A stretch of 64,000 bases of DNA from Paenibacillus eucommiae (GCF_017874215.1 NZ_JAGGLB010000032.1:57889-121888), one strand, 5' to 3'; positions 53,901 to 63,575 are shown, counted from the stretch's first letter. The notes: generated from the sequence alone by a model not told the origin. A program made the numbers and translations.

Positions 53901-54713
53901 ATGCCACTAAAGAGCCAAATAAGCAGCCGTGCAAAAATTGATGTCTTAATTCCTGCTATTGAGAAGGATTTAGGCACACTCCCTTTTGTAATTGATGCTG
54001 TGAAAAAAAATGTGATGCACCCTATAGGTGATATCCTGATCGTTAGCCCAAGAAGTGAAAAAATTATAGAACTTTGCAAAAGAAAAGGATGCAAATTTGT
54101 TGATGAAAATACGGTCCTCCCTATTACAAAAAAACATATTCATTATCGTTCAAAGAAATGGGATCGCTCTGGCTGGCTGTTTCAACAATTATTGAAGATG
54201 AGCGGGGATTCCTTATGTCGTTCCAATTATTATTTAGTCATCGATGCAGATACAGTGCTTATTAGGCCGCATATTTTTAGAACGAATGAAAAGACTTTGT
54301 TTTATTGCAGAAATTGGAGCCAGCCAGAATATTTTAAAACTTATAAAAAGCTGCTCGGAAAAAAAGCCAAGTCGTCATCATCCTTCGTTACCCATTATAT
54401 GCTATTTGAGAGATCAAAGCTTGTGAAGCTGAAAAAGGCGATTGAAGCTAAACATCATAAGAGCTGGTATTCAGCAATACTAAAGAGTATTAACAAATCG
54501 AAGCAGTTTACTTTCTCGGAATTTGAAACGTATGGAAACTTTTTCTACTCCAAATACCCAGGCGGACTTATTCTAAAGAAAGCTTTGAACAAAAGCTTCA
54601 ATATGAACGCTGGACAATTATCAAAATCAAAGATAAAGGTCTTATCTAAAAAATATAGATCTGTCTCTTTTCATAAACGTAAATGGTATGTAAGAAAAGC
54701 AAAGGTGATATAG
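53901..54713 (+). CDS. DUF6492-like glycosyltransferase
   Basis: A 270-residue GT-A-like protein. The start DVLIPAIEKD and YLVIDADTVLI with a DAD metal motif (about 115) mark a nucleotide-sugar transferase. A basic C-terminus (KSKIKVLSKKYRS) follows. It overlaps nothing and the next gene starts two bases after its stop (AAAGGTGATA just before). Sugar and acceptor are unknown. Confidence 0.75.
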   Translation: MPLKSQISSRAKIDVLIPAIEKDLGTLPFVIDAVKKNVMHPIGDILIVSPRSEKIIELCKRKGCKFVDENTVLPITKKHIHYRSKKWDRSGWLFQQLLKMSGDSLCRSNYYLVIDADTVLIRPHIFRTNEKTLFYCRNWSQPEYFKTYKKLLGKKAKSSSSFVTHYMLFERSKLVKLKKAIEAKHHKSWYSAILKSINKSKQFTFSEFETYGNFFYSKYPGGLILKKALNKSFNMNAGQLSKSKIKVLSKKYRSVSFHKRKWYVRKAKVI

Positions 54714-54715
54714 TC

Positions 54716-55840
54716 ATGGTCCCCAAATATCAAGTCACATGGAAGGGGCCAGTCAAAAAAGTTAGCGGTCTTGGCATAGCGAGCAGATCGTATGTTCGCG
54801 CATTAGAAAGGCATGGTGTGGAAGTTAGGACAGAAGGTTCCAGGAAAAAGCAAAGACAAGTCAAGGGCCAAAGCATGAAAAGGGTTTTAATTTATCATTA
54901 TTTGCCTAGTAGCATGAACTTGAAACAGGAAAGGAAATACTTTGATCATATCATGATCAATACTGTATGGGAGACAACAAAAATACCAAAGCGTTGGCTC
55001 TCCAATTTGAACAGGGTGGATTCCGTCTTTGTACCTTCGACTCAAAATAAGCAAGCTCTTAGAAATAGCGGCGTTAGTGTACCCATCTTCATAGTTCCTC
55101 ATGGCGTTGATACAGTAAGGTATATTCCTAGCAATAAGAAGCTGCGATTGCCAAATTCAAATGGCAGATTTGTATTCGTATCTGTTTTTGGCTTCCAGCA
55201 TCGAAAAAATCCTGAAGCTTTACTAAGGGCTTATTGGGAAGAGTTTTCCGCCTCAGACAAAGTGCTGTTAGTGATCAAAACAAACGGATATGCCAAGTAT
55301 GAAAACGAAAAATGGATCAAGATGCAAATCGAACGCTATAAAAGAAAACTCGGCATACGTAAGAAAACGGCTCCTGTTTCGGTTATAGGCAGACATCTGC
55401 ACACGGAACAACATAAAGGCATCTATACGATGGGCCAAGCTTTTGTGCTTCCGACCAGGGGAGAGGGCGTCGGATTGCCTTTTCTAGAATCGCTGGCAAG
55501 CGGCGTTCCAGTTATTGCTACCGGGTGGGGCGGCCATATGGATTTCTTAACAAGCAAAAATTCATTTTTTGTCAAATACAAACTAAAAAGTCCAGCGATA
55601 AGTATGAACAGTAAACACGCCATAGCACGAAGATTTCGCGGATTGTTTGTACAAAAAGGGCAGCGCTGGGCAGAACCGGAGATTAGCAGCCTTAAAAAAC
55701 AAATGAGATTTGCTTATAAAAATCCTGATTTATGCAAGAGTAAAGGGCGCCAGGGCAGACAAGATATGCTTCAGTATTCGTGGGACCGTGCTGGTCTTCT
55801 AATGAAACAGGCTGTAGAAAAGGTGATATCTAAACAATAA
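54716..55840 (+). CDS. GT4-like glycosyltransferase
   Basis: A 374-residue GT-B fold transferase. The C-terminal half has FIVPHGVDT, FVSVFGFQHRKNPE, then LPTRGEGVGLPFLESLASGVPVIAT, the classical GT4 donor-binding motif. The N-terminal half has a WETT segment (GT1-family group). ATG 54716 follows AAAGGTGA and the previous stop by two bases. Acts on an unidentified glycan, probably cell surface. Confidence 0.85.
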   Translation: MVPKYQVTWKGPVKKVSGLGIASRSYVRALERHGVEVRTEGSRKKQRQVKGQSMKRVLIYHYLPSSMNLKQERKYFDHIMINTVWETTKIPKRWLSNLNRVDSVFVPSTQNKQALRNSGVSVPIFIVPHGVDTVRYIPSNKKLRLPNSNGRFVFVSVFGFQHRKNPEALLRAYWEEFSASDKVLLVIKTNGYAKYENEKWIKMQIERYKRKLGIRKKTAPVSVIGRHLHTEQHKGIYTMGQAFVLPTRGEGVGLPFLESLASGVPVIATGWGGHMDFLTSKNSFFVKYKLKSPAISMNSKHAIARRFRGLFVQKGQRWAEPEISSLKKQMRFAYKNPDLCKSKGRQGRQDMLQYSWDRAGLLMKQAVEKVISKQ

Positions 55841-55877
55841 AGATAAATAGAATAGGTATTTACGAAGGGAGGAATAA

Positions 55878-57230
55878 ATGTTGCATGTTGTTCTCCTATC
55901 AGGTGGTTCTGGTAAAAGACTTTGGCCGCTTTCCAATGAAATCAGGTCAAAAATATTTTTAAAACTCTTAGCAGCTGAGGATGGTCAAAAAGAGTCTATG
56001 ATTCAAAGAATTTGTAGACAACTAGATTCAGTTGGACTGCTTCATTCCACCTTTATCGTTACACATCAAATCCAAGCTGAAATTACACAAAAGCATGTAG
56101 GTGACTCGATCCCAATTATCAGCGAACCCTATAAGAGGGGAACGTTCTCAGCTATTGCATTAGCTGCAAGCTACTTTCATTCCAAATTGAATGTGAGCTT
56201 AGATGAGCCGATATGCATCCTTCCAGTTGATTCATTCGTTGATGCTTCTTTCTTTCAAATCCTGCATAAGTTTCCAGAGATGCTCTCGCAATCCCATGCA
56301 GATTTAGCTCTTCTAGGAACTGTTCCCAGATACCCATCCAACCAATTTGGTTATATTGTACCACGATTTAATAATGCTACAGACTACTATTCTATTGCTA
56401 GTTTCGTAGAAAAACCTGATGTAAAAAAAGCTAGCCGCTTGATAAAGAAGCAGGCTTTGTGGAATTGTGGAGTATTCGCGTTTTCATTAAAATTCATGCT
56501 TTCTTATTTACAAACGAAGGGGCTGCCTGTTGATTATGAAGATCTGCTTAACTGTTATGAAAATCTTCCAGAGCAAAGCTTCGATCATGAGGTTGCAGAA
56601 AAAACAAGCCATTCTATCGTCGTTCCCTATCATGGAGCTTGGAAAGACTTAGGGAGTTGGGACACACTTACTAATCATTTAGACAATAATGTGATCGGAT
56701 ATGGGCAAGTTTCAGAGGATTGCTTAAATACCCATCTAGTAAATGAGCTTCCTTATCCCATACAGGTCATCGACGTATCTCATGTTATCGTTGCAGCAAG
56801 CCCGGATGGAATTCTTGTTGCAAGTAAAAATAAATCCAATCAGATCAAAGAAAAGCTGAATTTCTTTAAGCAAAAGCCTATGTTTGAAGAAAAAGGCTGG
56901 GGAACATACCGGGTATTGGATTATTCAAAGTCAGGTACTGAAACAGAGCCGGAAATGGAAACTTTAACAAAGAAAATGGAACTGCTTCCGGGGAAACATA
57001 TTCATTACCATATGCATCTGAAAAGAAATAAAACTTGGACGATTATCTCCGGTTCTGGAGAGTTTATATTTGAGGATACAATTTCCGCTGTCAAACCTGG
57101 AGATGTGTTTCAAATTCCTAGTGGTGCCAAGCACGGGGTGAGGGCTGTTACAGCACTTGAATTTATCGAAGTTCAAATAGGCAGTCAGCTTTTTGAAGAT
57201 GATAGTGTATCGATAGACAGAGCATGGTAA
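55878..57230 (+). CDS. manC: Mannose-1-phosphate guanylyltransferase with C-terminal cupin
   Basis: A 450-residue fused enzyme. The N-terminal part makes GDP-mannose: LLSGGSGKRLWPLSNE (nucleotide-binding loop, about 7-22) and FVEKPDVKKA. The C-terminal cupin (about 345-445) contains HIHYHMHLKRNKTW and KPGDVFQIPSG, the mannose-6-phosphate isomerase-like module typical of type II ManC. It should feed the neighbouring glycosyltransferases with GDP-mannose. GGGAGGA precedes ATG. The bases are more AT-rich than the neighbours, as in the two transferase genes. Confidence 0.88.
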   Translation: MLHVVLLSGGSGKRLWPLSNEIRSKIFLKLLAAEDGQKESMIQRICRQLDSVGLLHSTFIVTHQIQAEITQKHVGDSIPIISEPYKRGTFSAIALAASYFHSKLNVSLDEPICILPVDSFVDASFFQILHKFPEMLSQSHADLALLGTVPRYPSNQFGYIVPRFNNATDYYSIASFVEKPDVKKASRLIKKQALWNCGVFAFSLKFMLSYLQTKGLPVDYEDLLNCYENLPEQSFDHEVAEKTSHSIVVPYHGAWKDLGSWDTLTNHLDNNVIGYGQVSEDCLNTHLVNELPYPIQVIDVSHVIVAASPDGILVASKNKSNQIKEKLNFFKQKPMFEEKGWGTYRVLDYSKSGTETEPEMETLTKKMELLPGKHIHYHMHLKRNKTWTIISGSGEFIFEDTISAVKPGDVFQIPSGAKHGVRAVTALEFIEVQIGSQLFEDDSVSIDRAW

Positions 57231-57275
57231 AACTTGATTCTTTATGCGGGCAAGCAGCCAGATTAAAGGCAGATG

Positions 57276-57325
57276 ACAAACAGACCATTGTTGATGTGCA
57301 CATAGCCATCCAGTGGTCTGTTTGT
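57276..57325 (+). terminator. Hairpin after manC-like gene
   Basis: Exact 12-base arms ACAAACAGACCA and TGGTCTGTTTGT around a 26-base loop; no long T-run, so termination is uncertain. Confidence 0.5.
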
Positions 57326-57351
57326 ACATGTATGTCAGTAGAAGCTGGCGA

Positions 57352-57654
57352 TTATGCGTATTGAAGCTGCTTTTCCTGTAGATTAACTTTAATGAGATGA
57401 ATTCTCTTGCGGATGTAAAAGTCCAGTACAGCACCGGTTAATTCTTTCGGATTGATCCGGCCGTTTGTTTCATTATCGATAACGATGACAGAACCATCCC
57501 CAAAAAACTTGAATGTATAATCACAATAATCGCTTTGCATCTGATCGAGAATCTCGTCAATTTGCGAAGGCAAGAGATGTTCGCTGTTAGACAATGCTTT
57601 CCCATACCAATAATCTCGTTCTATAAAACGGTAATTGTGACTGATGCTCATCAT
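57352..57654 (-). CDS. Conserved hypothetical protein, 100 aa
   Basis: A 100-residue acidic to neutral protein without recognised domain; it contains the helical ALSNSEHLLPSQIDEILDQM. AAGGAGGTTG precedes ATG 57654, which is preferred over the long frame to 57882. Possibly a cytoplasmic regulatory factor, but function not recognised. Confidence 0.6.
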   Translation of the reverse strand: MMSISHNYRFIERDYWYGKALSNSEHLLPSQIDEILDQMQSDYCDYTFKFFGDGSVIVIDNETNGRINPKELTGAVLDFYIRKRIHLIKVNLQEKQLQYA

Positions 57655-57799
57655 GCTAACAACCTCCTTCACTATTGGGAACATTTGTTTGATTTTATTA
57701 TACCAAACATTTGTTCTTATGGGAAGAGGTGTTCGTATGAAAAGTGAAAAAAATTCCCATTTCATGTTTGGGCATGAATGGGAATTTTTGGGTGAGCTT

Positions 57800-58777
57800 T
57801 CAAACAAGCGACGAAGCCATATGAGAGGCAATATGATTACCATGCTTGCGTCCCGTTTCGATAAAAATTTCATTGGCATCATATTTAGAGGAGGCCACTA
57901 CACCCGCCACGTAAAATCCCTTGACATTCGTTTCCATCGTTTCAGGATTATAATAGGGGGCACCTGTTTCTTCATTAATATCTATGCCCAGAGAAGTCAG
58001 CAGTGTTCTGTCTGGCCGAAATCCTGTTAATGCCAAGACAAAATCATTAGGAATGTCCTGGATAACTCCCGCCGTATTTACACGTACTGAGCTTTCCGTA
58101 ATTTCCTGCACTTGGGAATCAAACAACATGCGAATCTTTCCTTTATTCACCATGCTCTCAAAAATGGGGCGAACCCAGGGTTTAATAACAGATGAAATTT
58201 GTGCACCCCTATACACAATCGTGACCTCGGCTCCAACCCTCAGCAAATCCATTGCTGCATCGACTGCAGAATTACTCCCGCCTATAATAGCTACTTTCAT
58301 TCCTGTATATGGGTGGGCTTCCCGATAGTAATGGGTGACTTTAGGCAATTCCTCGCCTGTAATACCAAGCAAATTAGGCTGATCAAAATAACCGGTTGCG
58401 AGGATTACAAATCGCGATTCATAACGGGCTGAACGTCCAAATCTGTCAACCGTGTGAACTTCATAATGCTGCTGGCGGCGCTCAACCAAGGTGACTTCTT
58501 CATAAGTTTTTATCGCTAAATTTTCACGAAGTGCTACAGTCCGGTAATAGACTAAGGCCTCCTGGCGAAAAGGCTTATCATTCGGAGTTATAAAAGGATA
58601 TCCACCGATTTCCAGCAGCTCAGCAGTGCTGAAAAATTGCAAATGCGTAGGATACGAATAAATCGAGTAGACCATGCAGTGCTTCTCTATAACGAGAGGG
58701 TTTAAACCCGCACGTTTGGCTTCTATGGCAGCAGACAGCCCGCAAGGGCCTGAGCCAATAATAATGACATCATTCAA
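57800..58777 (-). CDS. ypdA: YpdA-family flavin disulfide reductase
   Basis: A 325-residue FAD/NADPH-dependent enzyme. FAD-binding GSGPCG (about 8-13), NADPH-binding GGSNSAVDAA, and VILATGYFDQP in the middle. YpdA reduces bacillithiol disulfide and so regenerates bacillithiol in Firmicutes. TTG 58777 is selected by GGGAGG upstream; longer frames lack a site. Together with the ytxJ-like protein it points to a bacillithiol redox system. Confidence 0.87.
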   Translation of the reverse strand: MNDVIIIGSGPCGLSAAIEAKRAGLNPLVIEKHCMVYSIYSYPTHLQFFSTAELLEIGGYPFITPNDKPFRQEALVYYRTVALRENLAIKTYEEVTLVERRQQHYEVHTVDRFGRSARYESRFVILATGYFDQPNLLGITGEELPKVTHYYREAHPYTGMKVAIIGGSNSAVDAAMDLLRVGAEVTIVYRGAQISSVIKPWVRPIFESMVNKGKIRMLFDSQVQEITESSVRVNTAGVIQDIPNDFVLALTGFRPDRTLLTSLGIDINEETGAPYYNPETMETNVKGFYVAGVVASSKYDANEIFIETGRKHGNHIASHMASSLV

Positions 58778-58936
58778 ACTAAACAGCCTCCCAGCAAAGA
58801 TTTCGAATTCATTTCTCTTTCTCCATAACCATCCTACCGCAAAGTTCTTGAAGATGCTACTAGGTGCAGACAGATCAATCAAGTTGGGTGTATATTAGGA
58901 TGTATATTGGATGAATTAGATGAAGGAGTTGATATC

Positions 58937-59728
58937 ATGATAGATGGACGCAATGCTCTAAAACCGGAAGTGCGTGCTTACCTTGACCGGATAGGCTACG
59001 AAGGTCCATTGGACGGTAGTGCCGCCGTACTTGCCGAACTGCAGGAACGTCATTTGCATACAGTCCCTTATGAAAACCTTGATATTTTACAGCGCATACC
59101 GTTATCCCTGGATATTCAAGCACTCCTTGGGAAAATTGTGGTTAAGCGCCGCGGGGGCTTTTGCTTTGAGCTCAATGCCCTGTTTGCCTGGCTGCTTCAG
59201 GAGCTTGGCTATCCTGTAACTTCCTTTATGGCCCGCTTTTGGAGAAATGAGACACAGCTCCCTCCCAAACGGCGTCATCAAGTCCTTCAGGTTCAGGCCG
59301 ACAATGGCTTTTACTTGTGTGACGTGGGAGTGGGAGGTATAGTTCCCCGCCGCCCCATTCAAATGGCAGAGGGGCTTGAGCAGCAGCAAGGAGAGGAGTG
59401 CTACCGCTTAGAGCGTGATCCATACTATGGATGGATGCTCTGTGAATTATATAAGGGTCAATGGAATCAGCTCTATTCCTTCACTGAAGAGCCCCAGCTG
59501 CCAAAGGATTTTGTTATGGCCAGCTATTGGTGCGAGAATGCTCCGGATTCTATTTTCATTGGCGATGCTATGATTGCTATCCGTACCCGGGAGGGACGAA
59601 ATACGGTTGCCGGAAAGGAGTTTCGGATCTTTAACGCCGATGGTGTACATGCTTTCATTCCACAATCCAAAGAAGCATACAGCGAAGCCTTGCGTACCTA
59701 TTTCAATATTGAGGTTGATTTCATCTAA
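58937..59728 (+). CDS. Arylamine N-acetyltransferase
   Basis: A 263-residue NAT-family enzyme. The catalytic Cys is in KRRGGFCFELNALF, the His in KRRHQVLQVQ and the Asp in YLCDVGVGG. It moves an acetyl group from acetyl-CoA to arylamines, hydrazines or similar. AAGGAG precedes ATG 58937; the frame from 58907 is less suitable. Physiological substrate unknown. Confidence 0.9.
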   Translation: MIDGRNALKPEVRAYLDRIGYEGPLDGSAAVLAELQERHLHTVPYENLDILQRIPLSLDIQALLGKIVVKRRGGFCFELNALFAWLLQELGYPVTSFMARFWRNETQLPPKRRHQVLQVQADNGFYLCDVGVGGIVPRRPIQMAEGLEQQQGEECYRLERDPYYGWMLCELYKGQWNQLYSFTEEPQLPKDFVMASYWCENAPDSIFIGDAMIAIRTREGRNTVAGKEFRIFNADGVHAFIPQSKEAYSEALRTYFNIEVDFI

Positions 59729-59786
59729 ACAATCTGCGTTTAAATCTGCTTTAAAGGGTATAAGCTAGTATGGAGGTGTAAGAACT

Positions 59787-60716
59787 ATGTTTGATGCACT
59801 TAACGAAAAGCTAGCTGCAGCCAGAGAGCAGGGACGGCAGCAACGGATATGGAAGCAGCGTTTGCTGGCTCTTGAAGAGGAACTGGTGGAGAGAGAAAAT
59901 CAAGCTATACAGTGGGAACGGCAGCTGAACAAAGAGGAAAGCGATGTGGAAAGGCTGAAAGGAATGTCTTTTTCCAGGTTTTTCTTAACTATCAGGCAAA
60001 AGAAAGAAACGCAGCTTGAGCTCGAAATGTTGGGGGCAAAGCTTAAATACGAAGAAGTAAACCATGAGATTACTAACATTAAGGCAGAAATAGAAGCATT
60101 GAAAACCAAGCTGAGTGTGGTTCAGGACTGGGATCTGGAAGAGAAGAATGCTTTGGGAAATAGGGAAAAGCTGCTTCAGAATGGCGACCCTGGCGTGGTC
60201 AGGCAGCTTCATGAGCTGGCCGAGAGGAAAGCGGGGCTGAAGATATTGCTCAAGGAGCTGGCCGAAGCTCTGCAAGAAGGTCATATTGTCACAACGAAGC
60301 TTGACCTAGCCAAAAATGCTTTTTTATCATCCATACATTGGGATTCCCTGGATTCATCAATAGATGAGACGGCAGTGACACCAGGCAAACATGATGAGTT
60401 GGATGAAGCCATTGCACATATCCATAACGCTCAACAAAGCTTGGTGCGCTTCGATAAAGAGATGAGAGACGTACGTGCTTCCCTGACTATGGAAATGGAT
60501 GCAAGCCCCTTTCTTCGTTTTTCTGACAATTTCTTCGATGGCTTGATCACGGATTGGATTTTACAAGGTAAAGTGCAGAGCACGATTGCTCAGATTGACG
60601 CCAAAAGCTCAGCTATCAAAACCGTTCTATGGGAGCTTGAAAATGAACAAAGCAAAACAGAAAACGAACTAGCTGTCGCGATAAAAGCGTATACCAGCCT
60701 AAGCCAATCTATCTAG
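59787..60716 (+). CDS. Coiled-coil protein, unknown function
   Basis: A 309-residue acidic protein dominated by long helices. Heptad-like Leu/Glu/Lys pattern from about 1-60 and 75-150, broken by a short segment (SFSRFFLTIRQKKET), then a second helical half. No signal peptide or membrane segment. ATGGAGGTG precedes the ATG. It is followed by an aldo/keto reductase gene 53 bases later. No family recognised. Confidence 0.65.
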   Translation: MFDALNEKLAAAREQGRQQRIWKQRLLALEEELVERENQAIQWERQLNKEESDVERLKGMSFSRFFLTIRQKKETQLELEMLGAKLKYEEVNHEITNIKAEIEALKTKLSVVQDWDLEEKNALGNREKLLQNGDPGVVRQLHELAERKAGLKILLKELAEALQEGHIVTTKLDLAKNAFLSSIHWDSLDSSIDETAVTPGKHDELDEAIAHIHNAQQSLVRFDKEMRDVRASLTMEMDASPFLRFSDNFFDGLITDWILQGKVQSTIAQIDAKSSAIKTVLWELENEQSKTENELAVAIKAYTSLSQSI

Positions 60717-60768
60717 CTGCATTCAAGACAACAATTATTTGTACGAATTTTCCTTTGGAGGTGTCAGC

Positions 60769-61641
60769 ATGCAGGAACGAAAGCTTGGACGAATCGGGCA
60801 TAACAGCTCTGTTGTTATGTTCGGTGCTGCCAGTCTAGGCAGTGTAAGTCAAGAAGAAGCGGATGCTTCGATCTCATTTGCCTTGGAGCATGGCGTCAAT
60901 CATTTTGATACTGCGGCCAGCTACGGTGATGCTGAGCTTCGCATGGGTCCATGGATGCCGCGCATTCGCGATAAAATCTTCCTAGCAACCAAAACCGGTG
61001 AACGCAGCTATGAGAAGGTGAAAGCGGAAATTTATCGTTCTCTGGAAAGACTGCAAACAGATAAGCTTGATCTCATTCAGCTGCATGCGGTAGGAGATCT
61101 ATCTGAGCTTGATCTTTGCACAAAAAAAGGCGGTGCCCTGGAGGCCGCAGTCGAGGCCAAGGAACAAGGAATTGTGAAAGCAATCGGAATTACCGGGCAT
61201 GGGCATTTGGCACCATCAACACATATGGAGGCCTTGCGGCGTTATCCCTTTGACACGGTCCTGCTGCCGCTCAATTACTACTTGTATTCGCTTCCCGCGT
61301 ACCGCGAGGCTTTCGATTTGTTTATGACGGTGGCGGATAAGCAAGGAGCTGCTGTCAGGGTTATTAAGGCTATTGCCAAAGGACCATGGGATGACAAACA
61401 AGCCCGGAGCTATGCAACCTGGTACGAACCGTTTGATACTCAGGAAATTATTGATGCATGTGTGCAGTTTGTGTTGTCCTTTCCAGGAATCAGCGGCTTT
61501 GCCAGTGCCGGGGATGTTCATCTTTTTCCGAAAATAGTGAATGCCGCCGAGCGTTTCGGTTCCATGAGCAGCGATGAGGCCCATCATATTCTTAGTGCAA
61601 TCAGCGGCTATTCTTCACCATTTGAAGCTTCGGTCGTATAA
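60769..61641 (+). CDS. Aldo/keto reductase
   Basis: A 290-residue NADPH-dependent oxidoreductase barrel. The catalytic tetrad is visible: Asp in HFDTAASYGD, Tyr within the same segment (SYGD), Lys in ATKTG and His in IQLHAVGD. C-terminal cofactor segment is less typical. GGAGGTGT precedes ATG 60769. Substrate unknown. Confidence 0.88.
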   Translation: MQERKLGRIGHNSSVVMFGAASLGSVSQEEADASISFALEHGVNHFDTAASYGDAELRMGPWMPRIRDKIFLATKTGERSYEKVKAEIYRSLERLQTDKLDLIQLHAVGDLSELDLCTKKGGALEAAVEAKEQGIVKAIGITGHGHLAPSTHMEALRRYPFDTVLLPLNYYLYSLPAYREAFDLFMTVADKQGAAVRVIKAIAKGPWDDKQARSYATWYEPFDTQEIIDACVQFVLSFPGISGFASAGDVHLFPKIVNAAERFGSMSSDEAHHILSAISGYSSPFEASVV

Positions 61642-61670
61642 AGGCACCGTAATAAGGAAAAACAAAGTAC

Positions 61671-61910
61671 TTGAATATATATGATAGAATACGTTATACT
61701 ACACAAAAGTGAATGATCGACCATTTGCCGATGAAGAGCATCCAACTCTGAGGCGTTTTCGTCAAGAGGAACCAAGGTTTCTCCTAAGCTAACCGGCCCG
61801 CCCGTTACAGCGGAACCAGAGAGGATCAGACAGTAGTCATACTGTCCGGTCAAGTTGGGTGGCACCGCGAGAAAAACGCTCCTCGTCCCATAAGGATGAG
61901 GGCGTTTTTT
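61671..61910 (+). promoter_or_regulatory. T-box leader of the seryl-tRNA synthetase gene
   Basis: Promoter TTGAAT (61671-61676), 18-base spacer, TATACT (61695-61700). The transcript then holds a stem I region, the stem III-type segment with CCGTTACAGCGG near 61803, and the T-box bulge GGGTGGCACCGCG at 61857-61869. The terminator AAACGC...GGATGAGGGCG with T6 (61873-61910) is the alternative to the antiterminator. Uncharged tRNA-Ser should permit readthrough. The specifier codon could not be fixed with confidence; candidates are TCC or TCT near 61742-61748. Confidence 0.88.
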
Positions 61911-61938
61911 GCATTCTATTTTAAAGGAGCGCGGGAAC

Positions 61939-63231
61939 ATGCTGGATATCAAATGGATTCGGGAACATGGAAAGCTGGTTCAAACTGTTGCAGATCAAAA
62001 AGGAATAGCAGTCTCCATTGAGGAACTGCTGGTTTGGGATGAAACCAAACGCAAGCTGTTGCAAGAGGTGGAACACCTTAGGCAGACTAGGAACAAATTG
62101 GCCCTAGATATGAGTATATGTGTGAAAACAGAAGAACTTGAAATGGCAGAAGTGTTAAAAAAACAAGGTAGGGATCTTCATGAACAGCTATCCACTTTAG
62201 AGACTGAGCTGGCTAATACAGAACAACAATTTAATAAAGTAATGATGCTGGTGCCCAATATAGTTTCTCCAGATACACCTTTTGGTCGCTCGGATGCAGA
62301 TAATAAGGAGGTCCGGAGGGAAGGAGAGCCGTTCAGCTTTCCTTTTGAATTGAAGGATCATCTCCAATTAGGGACGCTTCACAACATGATAGATATTTCT
62401 CGCGGTGTAAAAACAGCAGGAGCCCGGAATTATTACCTGAAGGGAGCTGGAGTTTTTCTGCATCGGGCTGTACAGCAGATGGCTCTTGACTTGTTAGTAA
62501 ACAGAGGGTTTACGCTGTATGAGGTGCCCCTAATGGTGCGAACCGAAGCATTAATGAATACCGGTTTTTTTCCAACGGGTGAAGATCAGACGTATCGGAT
62601 AACGGGAGAAGACAAGTGGCTGGTTGGAACCTCAGAGGTTCCGCTGATCGCATGTTTCAGCAATGAAGTCGTAGACGTATCCGAGCCAATCCGTCTTGCT
62701 TCTGTATCGACTTGCTTCAGAAGTGAAGTAGGCTCTGCTGGTAAAGATGTGCATGGCTTGTATCGTGTTCATCAATTTGCCAAGGTAGAGCAGGTTGTTC
62801 TTTGCGAGGGCGCTGTGGAGAAATCGGAGCAGCTTCTGCAAGAAATCACACAGAATGCAGAAGATCTCTTGCAAGCTCTTGAGCTGCCTTATCGTGTAAT
62901 GGCCGTCTGTACGGGGGATATGTCGCAGAAAACCTATAAACAATTCGATATAGAAACCTGGATGCCGAGCCGGAAAGCTTATGGGGAAACTCATTCGTCT
63001 TCCAATCTTCTTGATTTCCAGGCCCGTCGTTCACAAATTCGCTATCGTGCAGCGGATGGAAAGCTGCGGTATTGCCATACCCTCAATAATACGGCAGTGG
63101 CTTCTCCGAGAATATTGATTCCACTGCTGGAGAATCATCAGGAAGAGGACGGAAGCATCCGGATTCCCAAGGCCCTTCGTCCCTATATGAATGGCATTGA
63201 GTGTCTTGAGTCAGAAACGGGGAAAGCGTGA
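61939..63231 (+). CDS. serS: Seryl-tRNA synthetase, divergent form
   Basis: A 430-residue class II synthetase that charges tRNA-Ser. N-terminal coiled coil (about 35-105), motif 2 FRSEVGSAGKDVHGLYRVHQF (split about residues 256-276) and motif 3-like THSSSNLLDFQARR. Several normally invariant positions differ from the standard SerRS as I recall it: HESVP(V)G reads SPDTPFG, and GLIRLHQF reads GLYRVHQF. It may be a second, T-box-controlled paralogue. ATG 61939 follows AAAGGAGCG. Confidence 0.88.
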   Translation: MLDIKWIREHGKLVQTVADQKGIAVSIEELLVWDETKRKLLQEVEHLRQTRNKLALDMSICVKTEELEMAEVLKKQGRDLHEQLSTLETELANTEQQFNKVMMLVPNIVSPDTPFGRSDADNKEVRREGEPFSFPFELKDHLQLGTLHNMIDISRGVKTAGARNYYLKGAGVFLHRAVQQMALDLLVNRGFTLYEVPLMVRTEALMNTGFFPTGEDQTYRITGEDKWLVGTSEVPLIACFSNEVVDVSEPIRLASVSTCFRSEVGSAGKDVHGLYRVHQFAKVEQVVLCEGAVEKSEQLLQEITQNAEDLLQALELPYRVMAVCTGDMSQKTYKQFDIETWMPSRKAYGETHSSSNLLDFQARRSQIRYRAADGKLRYCHTLNNTAVASPRILIPLLENHQEEDGSIRIPKALRPYMNGIECLESETGKA

Positions 63232-63365
63232 AGGTGAACAGACGGAATTTCATTTGGGGAACAGTTAGTTCGCATGAATGAAGATTTGATGCTGAAACAG
63301 CTTGCATTTTTGAAATAGATGGTATAATTATGCTCAGTGAAACTAAATGAAAGGCAGGCGATAAT

Positions 63366-63575
63366 ATGAATGAATTCGGATATTATTCGATCATTTTCTT
63401 TCTAATGCTGCTCGCATTGGTTACGACAATATTAGTTGGGGTTTCCAAGAAAAACAAAGAGGGCAATCCGAACTATGATCAAAAGAAGTTGAAAAACATA
63501 ACCCGGCTGACGATCTTCTACATCATTGCGATCGGCGGCGGATATGCTTTATTCGCTTACTATATGTACAATTAA
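63366..63575 (+). CDS. Small two-helix membrane protein
   Basis: A 69-residue protein with two transmembrane helices (about 6-26 and 49-67) and a charged loop. AAAGGCAGG precedes ATG, and a TATAAT box lies at 63323-63328. Repeat copy E begins eight bases after the stop. Function not recognised. Confidence 0.65.
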   Translation: MNEFGYYSIIFFLMLLALVTTILVGVSKKNKEGNPNYDQKKLKNITRLTIFYIIAIGGGYALFAYYMYN

